A stretch of 5,004 bases of DNA from Acinetobacter sp. (GTDB lineage Bacteria; Pseudomonadota; Gammaproteobacteria; Pseudomonadales; Moraxellaceae): the NCBI GenBank assembly GCA_030152275.1, contig JASLHF010000109.1, forward strand, positions 1 to 5,004. The letters run 5' to 3'. This document shows, piece by piece, positions 1 through 5,004 of this stretch. The position numbers and the translations under genes are program-made. The notes below the pieces were generated by a model. It had not been told where the DNA came from, made no database searches, and worked only from the letters and a program-made list of their open reading frames with translations. The number at the start of each line of letters is the position of its first letter. Within the stretch, counting starts at the first letter, position 1.

Positions 1-51
1 GAAGCATTTTTTATGCAAGGCGTTTAAACAATGCGCCCATAGAATAAATAA

Positions 52-1080
52 TTATTTTAAGAAATGCGTCAAATCACGCTGCAAATTTTCTAATGCTTTT
101 AATTTAAACGTTCTTAAATGTCCGCGCAATGCTGAGATGTCCTCTATTTTTTTTGCATTGCTGGATAGTTTAAATAAATCCTGCGGGCCTAAAAAGCATA
201 AGATGCGGCTGCTGGGATGAAACATCAGGTCGCCTTGGCGTGTGCTGAAAAATTCAGCTGCGCGCAAAACAAAGCCTGGACTCATTAATTTGGCTGTCTG
301 CAGTTCGTCGCTGCCATAAAATTTCAGCTTTTGATTAATTTGAATGTCGCTGCTGTGCCATGGAAAGCTGTATGGAAAATAAAACGGCGTATTCATGCTG
401 GTGATAGCAATGCCTTGCATATCGACGTCAAAAACAAAAATGCCCCATAAATCTTTGTGCACTTCTTTGAGCTTGAGATCTTTGCCATGCTGATCGCGCA
501 CTTTGATTTCATCAATGCTGTGATATTGAAACAGCAGCACCGGATATTGCCGGCCGTTTTCATCTTGCCACATACTGGACGCAAAATTGCTGATCTCATT
601 GGATACTGAACCTTGGCTAAATACCGGAAAGGCGCGTTTGAGCTGGCCAATAAACTGTAACGGACTTAAAGGGGAAGTTTGCAGTGCAGGGCAGCGTCCA
701 AAATTCAGCTGGTATTTTTTGGCAATGCTCTCGCGTTCCAAAAAAGCGATGACATCTTCAATAGCATCATTCTGTTCATAGCTGATATAGGCCCAAAAAA
801 TCATGAGCAGTCCGGCCAGCAGACACAGCTGTACCCAAAAATGCGAAAGCTGAAAAAAAGACGGCAGTATGAGCGCAATGCCGGCCATGCCCAGCATGCG
901 GGGCAGCAGATTTTCAAAACGCAGGGTAATGGGCGCATTCCACGGATGCAGGCCATCTAAAATAGTCTGATGGCTTTGTGCATCACGCCCTAGGCGCCAC
1001 AGCCGGTCAATATTCTGAAAAACCGCTGCATTTTTTTTGCGTCGAATGTGAATGGAGCGTTTAACGGAATCAATCGGCAT
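52..1080 (-). CDS. Uncharacterised two-segment membrane protein, second gene of the queA operon
   Basis: I do not recognise a characterised function for this 342-residue protein. The first 60 residues are basic (RRKK at 13-16) and probably cytoplasmic. Two hydrophobic stretches at about 63-78 and 81-100 form a likely membrane hairpin, so the remaining 240 residues would also be cytoplasmic. That C-terminal part has an alternating hydrophobic pattern typical of beta structure (VLLFQY at 181-186, LWGIFVFDV at 211-219) and ends in a helical, lysine-rich tail. The layout recalls the DUF3137 type of membrane-anchored unknown protein, but this is a guess from general architecture. The ATG start is the first in the frame and lies 23 bp after the queA stop. 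No clear Shine-Dalgarno sequence precedes it, so translation may depend on coupling to queA. The frame is intact with a TAA stop. Composition matches queA rather than the AT-rich gene at 2577. Confidence 0.85.
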   Translation of the reverse strand: MPIDSVKRSIHIRRKKNAAVFQNIDRLWRLGRDAQSHQTILDGLHPWNAPITLRFENLLPRMLGMAGIALILPSFFQLSHFWVQLCLLAGLLMIFWAYISYEQNDAIEDVIAFLERESIAKKYQLNFGRCPALQTSPLSPLQFIGQLKRAFPVFSQGSVSNEISNFASSMWQDENGRQYPVLLFQYHSIDEIKVRDQHGKDLKLKEVHKDLWGIFVFDVDMQGIAITSMNTPFYFPYSFPWHSSDIQINQKLKFYGSDELQTAKLMSPGFVLRAAEFFSTRQGDLMFHPSSRILCFLGPQDLFKLSSNAKKIEDISALRGHLRTFKLKALENLQRDLTHFLK

Positions 1081-1103
1081 AGGCGTCGCTTTAAGGCACT
1101 TTT

Positions 1104-2144
1104 TTATTGGGCATTCATATTGTCAATCAGCATGGCGTCGCCATAACTGAAGAAACGGTATTTGCTGTCTACTGCATGGCGGTAAGCATTTAAAATATTA
1201 TCGCGGTTTGACAGCGCAGACACCAGCATCAGCAGGGTTGATTCCGGCAGATGGAAGTTGGTAATCAGTCGGTCAACCACTTTAAATTCATAGCCCGGAT
1301 AGATGAAGATTTGGGTGTCGCCAGTCCAGCCTTTTAGTTCGCCGCCATTGGCTTGCGCAGCGCTTTCTGTGGCGCGTGTTGCTGTTGTTCCGACTGCAAT
1401 GACTTTATTGCCGCGGGCTTTGGTTTCACGGATCAGCGCCATAGATGCTTCCGACACGTCACACCATTCGCTGTGCATAATATGGTTTTCAATATCATTG
1501 GTGCGTACTGGCAGAAAAGTGCCAGCGCCTACATGCAAAGTGACAAAAGTTTTGTTGATGCCTTTGGCTTCAAGCTTTGTCAGCAAGTCTTCATCAAAAT
1601 GCAGGCTTGCAGTTGGGGCGGCTACAGAAGCCAATTTTGTTGGGTCATTAAATACGGTTTGATAGCGTTCAGTATCGATTTTTTCTGCTTCACGGTTAAA
1701 GTAAGGCGGAATCGGCAATGCGCCGTATTTGTCCAAAACATCTAAAATAGACTGTGAAAACTCGACCACAAATAAATTTTCATGGCGGCCTTGTACGGTG
1801 ACTTTGACTTCGTCTGGGCCAATAAACAGTTCTGCGCCAGCTTTGGGAGTATTGCTGGCTTTAATGTGGCAATGTGCTGTTTTGGGGTCAAGAATACGTT
1901 CGACCAGCACTTCTACAGCGCCGCCGGTTGCACGTTTGCCTTTGAGGCGGGCCTTCATCACTTTGGTGTCATTCAGCACCAGCAAGTCGCCCGGTTCAAG
2001 CAGGTCTAAAATATCAGTAAAGTGATAGTCGTGATGCTGCCCTTGGGTGTCGAGGTGCAGCAGACGGGATGCAGTGCGGGTTTCTAGCGGATAGCGAGCG
2101 ATCAGCTCATCGGGGAGATCAAAACTGAAATCTGAAAGTTGCAT
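1104..2144 (-). CDS. queA: S-adenosylmethionine:tRNA ribosyltransferase-isomerase QueA
   Basis: QueA transfers and isomerises the ribosyl part of S-adenosylmethionine onto the 7-aminomethyl-7-deazaguanine base at position 34 of tRNAs for Tyr, His, Asn and Asp. This makes epoxyqueuosine, the penultimate step of queuosine synthesis in the cytoplasm. The 346-residue product is close to the usual family length of about 345-356. Family blocks appear in order: the N-terminal DFSFDLP (5-11), DLLVLNDTKVMKARLKG (53-69), VAAPTASLHF (174-183), TLHVGAGTFLPV (202-213), HSEWCDV (224-230), GTTATRATES (252-261) and YPGYEFKVVDRLITNFHLPE (282-301). The start is set at ATG 2142-2144, because the family begins with a short lead into DFSFxLP. 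An in-frame TTG at 2160-2162 would add six residues (MFYTFA) and is less likely. Neither start has a good Shine-Dalgarno sequence. The gene that usually partners queA, tgt, is not directly next to it here and could lie beyond the left edge. Confidence 0.97.
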   Translation of the reverse strand: MQLSDFSFDLPDELIARYPLETRTASRLLHLDTQGQHHDYHFTDILDLLEPGDLLVLNDTKVMKARLKGKRATGGAVEVLVERILDPKTAHCHIKASNTPKAGAELFIGPDEVKVTVQGRHENLFVVEFSQSILDVLDKYGALPIPPYFNREAEKIDTERYQTVFNDPTKLASVAAPTASLHFDEDLLTKLEAKGINKTFVTLHVGAGTFLPVRTNDIENHIMHSEWCDVSEASMALIRETKARGNKVIAVGTTATRATESAAQANGGELKGWTGDTQIFIYPGYEFKVVDRLITNFHLPESTLLMLVSALSNRDNILNAYRHAVDSKYRFFSYGDAMLIDNMNAQ

Positions 2145-2182
2145 GGCAAATGTATAAAACAATCGGGGATTAAATTGGGCTT

Positions 2183-2263
2183 AGTATAAGCGTTTTTCAG
2201 TTTTAGGACTGTTTTTGCTTAATTTTAAGGCGAAAAAATATTGTGTGATGTAAAAATAATCAA
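2183..2263 (-). promoter_or_regulatory. Candidate queA promoter region
   Basis: Two candidates can be seen on the minus strand upstream of queA. The nearer is a good -10 hexamer, TATACT (2188 down to 2183), which would start transcription near 2176 and leave a leader of about 32 nt, but it has no recognisable -35. The farther has TTGATT (2263-2258) and TATTTT (2240-2235) separated by 17 bp, each matching four of six consensus bases, with a leader of about 84 nt. The region is very AT-rich, so chance matches are likely. That a promoter lies here is expected from the divergent layout; which hexamers are used is not settled by the sequence. Confidence 0.35.
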
Positions 2264-2279
2264 TTGCTTTCATATGATG

Positions 2280-2307
2280 TTGACAGTGCTGAGAAACAGC
2301 GTATTAT
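2280..2307 (+). promoter_or_regulatory. Sigma-70 promoter of tRNA-Leu with GC-rich discriminator
   Basis: A perfect -35 TTGACA (2280-2285) is followed after 16 bp by TATTAT (2302-2307), which matches the -10 consensus at five of six positions. The expected start is near 2314, about 8 nt before the mature tRNA 5' end. The stretch between the -10 and the likely start (AGCCCTC, 2308-2314) is GC-rich, the discriminator type associated with stringent (ppGpp) control of stable RNA promoters. The AT-rich DNA at about 2251-2279 could act as an UP element. Regulation is inferred from sequence type only. Confidence 0.8.
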
Positions 2308-2321
2308 AGCCCTCATCCACT

Positions 2322-2408
2322 CCCGAGGTGGTGAAATTGGTAGACGCGGTGGACTCAAAATCCACTGTCAGCGATGACGTGTCGGTTCGAGTCCGACCCT
2401 CGGGACCA
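2322..2408 (+). tRNA. tRNA-Leu(CAA), reading UUG codons
   Basis: This is a complete class II tRNA of 87 nt. The 7-bp acceptor stem pairs CCCGAGG (2322-2328) with CCTCGGG (2398-2404), followed by discriminator A (2405), the leucine identity base, and an encoded CCA (2406-2408). The D stem is GTG/CGC with loop AAATTGGTAGA. The anticodon stem GTGGA/TCCAC encloses the loop CTCAAAA, giving anticodon CAA at 2356-2358. The long variable arm (2366-2380) has the 4-bp stem GTCA/TGAC that marks leucine tRNAs among class II species. The T arm is GTCGG/CCGAC with loop TTCGAGT. It is a single-gene transcription unit with its own promoter and terminator. It is not a queuosine substrate, so its position beside queA is probably not functional. 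Confidence 0.98.
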
Positions 2409-2414
2409 AGATTT

Positions 2415-2430
2415 AGAATCTTAGGATTCT
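2415..2430 (+). repeat. Small hairpin in the tRNA 3' trailer
   Basis: AGAATC (2415-2420) and GATTCT (2425-2430) form a perfect 6-bp inverted repeat around a TTAG loop. It starts 7 nt after the tRNA CCA and lies just before the terminator stem. It would be part of the precursor trailer removed during 3' maturation. It could affect access by processing nucleases, but it is short and AT-rich enough to be incidental. Confidence 0.4.
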
Positions 2431-2432
2431 TG

Positions 2433-2468
2433 AAAAACCCCAAGCTTATTAAGTCTTGGGGTTTTTTT
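2433..2468 (+). terminator. Rho-independent terminator of tRNA-Leu
   Basis: AAAAACCCCAAG (2433-2444) pairs perfectly with CTTGGGGTTTTT (2455-2466) to give a 12-bp stem. The 10-nt loop can itself pair as CTT/AAG. A run of seven T residues (2462-2468) follows the GC core on the plus strand. It ends the tRNA transcript about 60 nt after the CCA and should insulate the AT-rich gene at 2577 from the strong tRNA promoter. The five A residues on the left arm give only a weak T tract for the other strand. Confidence 0.92.
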
Positions 2469-2564
2469 ATTGTCTGTATGAAAATAATATGGTTAATAAA
2501 TAGTTAATATTTTTTAGATATGAATAATAAGATTTGATTAGGAATGGCTGGGTTTTATTAAAGA

Positions 2565-2570
2565 AAAGGA
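2565..2570 (+). promoter_or_regulatory. Ribosome binding site of the AT-rich membrane-protein gene
   Basis: AAAGGA lies 6 nt before the ATG at 2577 and supports that start. The 100 bp before it is so AT-rich that many weak -10-like hexamers occur; none has a convincing -35, so no promoter is called for this gene. Confidence 0.7.
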
Positions 2571-2576
2571 TAGGGT

Positions 2577-3290
2577 ATGGCGGCTAATTTAAATGCTGAA
2601 TTAAATTTGAATCAAGTTGCATTAAAAATATTAGAAAGTGCTTATGGATTGGAATTTATATGTGTAATCATTTTTCTTATTGTTGTGGTTGCTAGTATTT
2701 ATTTTGTTGCTAAATCAGGATTTTTTTCGGGTTTGCGAGAATATAGTGATCATAGGCGAAGGAAGAGGAATGAGTATATTAATGAGCAAGAAAACCTCCT
2801 AGCAGGAGATGCGATGCTTGAATTTTCTGATGAGTTGAAATATCACTTGAAGGTTTCTAAATTAGCTAACTATTTAAATATAAAAAATAAAGATATAGAT
2901 TTACTCAAATATATTTTGTCTTGTCGAGATAAAGATAGGGCAGTAAGGTTATATAAGATTGGGAAAGCATATTTGGAAAAAGATGAGGTAAGTCAGAAAT
3001 ATAAGTTAAAGAAAAAATATTCGGAAAAGAGGATAAAACTGTACGGTTATTTGGGAACGATTCTATATATTTTGATTAATGTTTTAGGTTGTGCACCGTA
3101 TATTGTTGTTACATATCTTAGATTTGCTTATAACAAAAATGGTTCGGCTATGCCAAATGATCTGAATTCTCTTCTGTTTTCTTTTTTCATAATCTTTTTT
3201 GTGATTTCAATGTTTGTTCTATGGTATTTCTTAAGACCTGAAGCCGCAAAGAATTTTTTGGAAATGGAGGGAATTAATCGTAATGTCTAA
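2577..3290 (+). CDS. Orphan AT-rich membrane protein of unknown function
   Basis: I do not recognise this 237-residue protein. It has a hydrophobic segment at about 27-46, a long charged middle part (about 51-155) and two more hydrophobic segments at about 157-181 and 197-219. The basic clusters RRRKR (60-64) and KLKKKYSEKR (143-152) place the middle part in the cytoplasm by the positive-inside rule, with the N-terminus outside and the C-terminus inside. The middle part is lysine-rich and apparently helical. No catalytic motif stands out. The start is supported by a Shine-Dalgarno sequence 6 nt upstream. Three 60-base lines I counted gave 23-32% GC, far below queA and icd, and rare-type codons (ATA, AGG, AGA) are frequent. 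Flanked by the tRNA terminator and the terminator shared with icd, it is monocistronic as it stands. Low GC and tRNA adjacency suggest horizontal acquisition. A toxin, immunity or phage-defence role is possible, but nothing seen supports one. Confidence 0.85.
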   Translation: MAANLNAELNLNQVALKILESAYGLEFICVIIFLIVVVASIYFVAKSGFFSGLREYSDHRRRKRNEYINEQENLLAGDAMLEFSDELKYHLKVSKLANYLNIKNKDIDLLKYILSCRDKDRAVRLYKIGKAYLEKDEVSQKYKLKKKYSEKRIKLYGYLGTILYILINVLGCAPYIVVTYLRFAYNKNGSAMPNDLNSLLFSFFIIFFVISMFVLWYFLRPEAAKNFLEMEGINRNV

Positions 3291-3311
3291 ATGCTTTCTA
3301 TTTATTTTAAT

Positions 3312-3342
3312 AAAAAAACCAGCGCCTAAGCGCTGGTTTTTT
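3312..3342. terminator. Bidirectional terminator shared by icd and the AT-rich gene
   Basis: CCAGCGC (3319-3325) pairs with GCGCTGG (3330-3336) around the loop CTAA. It is flanked by seven A residues (3312-3318) and six T residues (3337-3342), which extend the stem and supply a U tract on either strand. On the minus strand it lies about 33 nt after the icd stop; on the plus strand about 22 nt after the stop of the AT-rich gene. It therefore serves both convergent units. Confidence 0.93.
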
Positions 3343-3347
3343 ACGTC

Positions 3348-3363
3348 ACTAACTTTTGTTAGT
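3348..3363. repeat. Short inverted repeat between icd stop and terminator
   Basis: ACTAAC (3348-3353) and GTTAGT (3358-3363) are perfect inverted repeats around TTTT. It lies in the icd 3' untranslated region just before the terminator and could add to 3' end stability. No T tract follows, so it is not a second terminator. Confidence 0.35.
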
Positions 3364-3374
3364 TAAGCATTTAC

Positions 3375-5004
3375 TTATTGAGCAGCTTCAAGCGCAGCAT
3401 TTAAAGTTGCGCTTGGACGCATTACAGCATTTACTTTCGCAGTATCAATTGCGTAGTAACCGCCGATGTCCGCAGCTTTACCTTGAACTTCAGCAAGTTC
3501 AGCAATGATTTTTTCTTCGTTGTCAGCAAGTGCTTTAGCAAGTGGAGCGAATTTCGCTTTAAGAGCAGCATCTTCGTCTTGAGCAGCAAGCGCTTCAGCC
3601 CAGAATTTAGCAAGGTAGAAATGGCTGCCACGGTTATCTAATTCACCAGTACGGCGTGAAGGAGACTTATCGTTGTCCAAAAGTTTGCCAGTTGCTGCAT
3701 CAAGTGTCTTAGCAAGAAGTTTTGCTTGAGCATTGTCTTCTTTAATGCCCATTTCTTCTAAAGAAACAGCCAATGCTAAGAACTCACCTAGAGAATCCCA
3801 ACGTAAGTGGTTTTCTTCAACCAATTGTTGTACGTGTTTAGGTGCAGAACCGCCAGCACCCGTTTCGTACATGCCGCCACCCGCCATTAACGGCACGATA
3901 GACAGCATTTTAGCTGAAGTACCCAATTCCATAATTGGGAACAAGTCTGTTAAGTAGTCACGTAAAATGTTACCAGTCACAGAAATGGTATCCAGACCGC
4001 GAGCAACACGTTCAAGTGTGTAACGCATTGCACGTACTTGAGACATGATTTGAATGTCTAGGCCAGCAGTGTCGTGATCTTTCAAGTAAGTTTGAACTTT
4101 CTTGATTAATTCGTTTTCGTGTGGACGGTACGGGTCAAGCCAGAAGATTGCAGGCATGCCAGAGTTGCGAGCACGAGTCACAGCAAGTTTTACCCAGTCA
4201 CGGATCGGTGCGTCTTTCACCTGACACATACGCCAGATATCGCCTTCCTCAACGTTTTGAGACATTAGCACTTCACCAGTTTCCAAATCTGTGATGTTGG
4301 CAACGCCAGCTTCAGAGATTTCGAAAGTTTTGTCGTGAGAGCCGTATTCTTCCGCTTTTTGCGCCATCAAACCAACGTTAGGCACAGTACCCATAGTACG
4401 TGGATCGAAGTTGCCATTCCATTTACAGAAATTGATCATTTCTTGGTAAATACGCGCGAAAGTCGATTCAGGCATTACCGCTTTACAGTCGTAAGGTTTG
4501 CCGTCAGCACCCCACATTTTACCGCCGCCACGGATCATTGCAGGCATAGAAGCATCTACAATGACATCGTTAGGTGAGTGGAAGTTTGTGATGCCTTTAG
4601 CAGAATCCACCATTGCAAGCGCTGGACGGTGTTCTTGGCAAGCGTGAAGATCTTCAATGATTTCTTCGCGTAAAGAAGTCGGCAGTGTTTCGATTTTTTC
4701 GTAAAGGCCAGCCATACCGTTGTTGATGTTAATACCTAACTCATCAAACAGTTTGCCGTGTTTTTCGAACGCTTCTTTATAGTAAATTTTCACACAGTGA
4801 CCAAATACGATCGGGTGTGATACTTTCATCATGGTTGCTTTTACATGAAGAGAGAACAGGATACCGGCTTCACGGCAGTCTTCCAATTCTTTTTCATAGA
4901 AGTCGCACAGCGCTTTTTTACTCATGAACATTGAGTCAATGATTTCGCCGTCTTGAAGCGCAACTTTTGGCTTAAGCACAATGGTCTCACCAGACTGAGT
5001 GATG
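3375..5004 (-). CDS. icd: NADP-dependent isocitrate dehydrogenase, monomeric type (5' end cut by window)
   Basis: This enzyme oxidatively decarboxylates isocitrate to 2-oxoglutarate with NADP in the TCA cycle, and in this family it works as a single chain of about 740 residues. The C-terminal 542 residues are visible. The frame stays open to the right edge, beginning ITQSGETIV, so the GTG at 4977-4979 is an internal codon and not a start. About 200 N-terminal residues are missing. By position against the Azotobacter and Corynebacterium enzymes, the following can be placed (visible-fragment numbering): the catalytic lysine in LHVKA (K55) and tyrosine in EEYGS (Y220), the metal-binding aspartates in VDASMP (D150) and RDYLTD (D349, D353) with adjacent substrate-binding R348, and the NADP-specificity residues KH (389-390), R401 and R450. 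The C-terminus is complete, with a TAA stop. The gene is convergent with the AT-rich membrane gene and shares its terminator. Nothing looks broken. Confidence 0.97.
   Translation of the reverse strand, partial: ITQSGETIVLKPKVALQDGEIIDSMFMSKKALCDFYEKELEDCREAGILFSLHVKATMMKVSHPIVFGHCVKIYYKEAFEKHGKLFDELGININNGMAGLYEKIETLPTSLREEIIEDLHACQEHRPALAMVDSAKGITNFHSPNDVIVDASMPAMIRGGGKMWGADGKPYDCKAVMPESTFARIYQEMINFCKWNGNFDPRTMGTVPNVGLMAQKAEEYGSHDKTFEISEAGVANITDLETGEVLMSQNVEEGDIWRMCQVKDAPIRDWVKLAVTRARNSGMPAIFWLDPYRPHENELIKKVQTYLKDHDTAGLDIQIMSQVRAMRYTLERVARGLDTISVTGNILRDYLTDLFPIMELGTSAKMLSIVPLMAGGGMYETGAGGSAPKHVQQLVEENHLRWDSLGEFLALAVSLEEMGIKEDNAQAKLLAKTLDAATGKLLDNDKSPSRRTGELDNRGSHFYLAKFWAEALAAQDEDAALKAKFAPLAKALADNEEKIIAELAEVQGKAADIGGYYAIDTAKVNAVMRPSATLNAALEAAQ

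Larger units (their letters stand above)
3283..3366 (+). other. Possible remnant of a lost downstream gene
   Basis: An ATG at 3283 overlaps the end of the upstream gene by 8 bp in another frame, preceded by GGAGGG (3266-3271). It opens a 27-codon frame (MSKCFLFILI at its start) that runs straight through the shared terminator to a TAA at 3364-3366. The overlap resembles translationally coupled gene pairs. Because the frame consists largely of terminator sequence after codon 10, it is unlikely to be a working gene. It may be the fused start of a gene whose body was deleted. The 11-12 nt spacing from the GGAGG is longer than ideal, so coincidence is a real alternative. Confidence 0.2.

Noticed and set aside
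4..16. GCAT/ATGC inverted repeat around TTTTT at the left edge, as a terminator for the queA operon.
   Set aside because: Only 4 bp, no GC core and no T tract on the minus strand within the window.
1..51. Possible end of a neighbouring gene at the left edge: plus-strand frames close at 25-27 and 45-47, and a minus-strand nine-codon frame begins near 40.
   Set aside because: Too little sequence to tell a real C-terminus from chance stops. The stretch is better treated as intergenic or unassigned.
1303..1745. Plus-strand open frames of 119 and 130 codons opposite queA.
   Set aside because: They lie antisense to a confidently identified gene, carry no recognisable domain and have no ribosome site. 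They are by-products of queA codon use.
2160..2162. TTG as the queA start.
   Set aside because: It adds six residues not expected in the family and has no Shine-Dalgarno sequence. The ATG at 2142-2144 fits the conserved N-terminus.
2534..2561. TTGATT - 16 bp - TATTAA as a promoter for the AT-rich gene.
   Set aside because: The start would fall on the ribosome binding site at 2565-2570, and both hexamers are mediocre in a region where such matches are frequent by chance.
2409..2576. CRISPR array, riboswitch or IS end in the tRNA-downstream region.
   Set aside because: There are no regularly spaced repeats, no conserved riboswitch-like core and no transposase or terminal repeats. The hairpins present are explained by the tRNA trailer and terminator.
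4977..4979. GTG as the start of the isocitrate dehydrogenase gene.
   Set aside because: The frame is open to the window edge and the upstream residues (ITQSGETI) continue the family sequence. The enzyme family is about 200 residues longer.

Overview
The window looks like a chromosomal segment from a gammaproteobacterium of the family Moraxellaceae, most likely genus Acinetobacter. That assignment rests on my recollection of how closely the QueA and monomeric isocitrate dehydrogenase proteins resemble Acinetobacter versions, and on the moderate GC content. No database search was run, and I would not name a species.

Left block, minus strand: queA (queuosine biosynthesis) is followed 23 bp downstream by a gene for an unrecognised protein of 342 residues with two membrane segments. 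No terminator lies between them, so they read as one operon running leftward out of the window.

Centre: an AT-rich intergenic region holds back-to-back promoters. One side drives queA leftward, weakly defined. The other is a near-consensus promoter driving tRNA-Leu(CAA) rightward. The tRNA is complete, has its CCA encoded, and ends in a very strong hairpin terminator.

Right of the tRNA: a solitary, strikingly AT-rich plus-strand gene encodes a 237-residue protein with about three predicted membrane segments and no family I can recognise. Its last codons carry a GGAGG sequence and an overlapping ATG that opens a 27-codon frame running into the next terminator. This may be the scar of a second, lost gene. 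The low GC, the position next to a tRNA and the lack of recognisable relatives suggest acquired accessory DNA, but no tRNA-end duplication, integrase or insertion sequence is visible.

Right block, minus strand: the C-terminal 542 residues of a monomeric NADP-dependent isocitrate dehydrogenase (icd), cut by the right window edge. Its metal, substrate and coenzyme residues can be placed by motif. It converges on the AT-rich gene, and the two share one bidirectional terminator.

The core genes (queA, tRNA-Leu, icd) are ordinary housekeeping genes. The accessory candidate is the small AT-rich membrane-protein gene and its possible lost partner.
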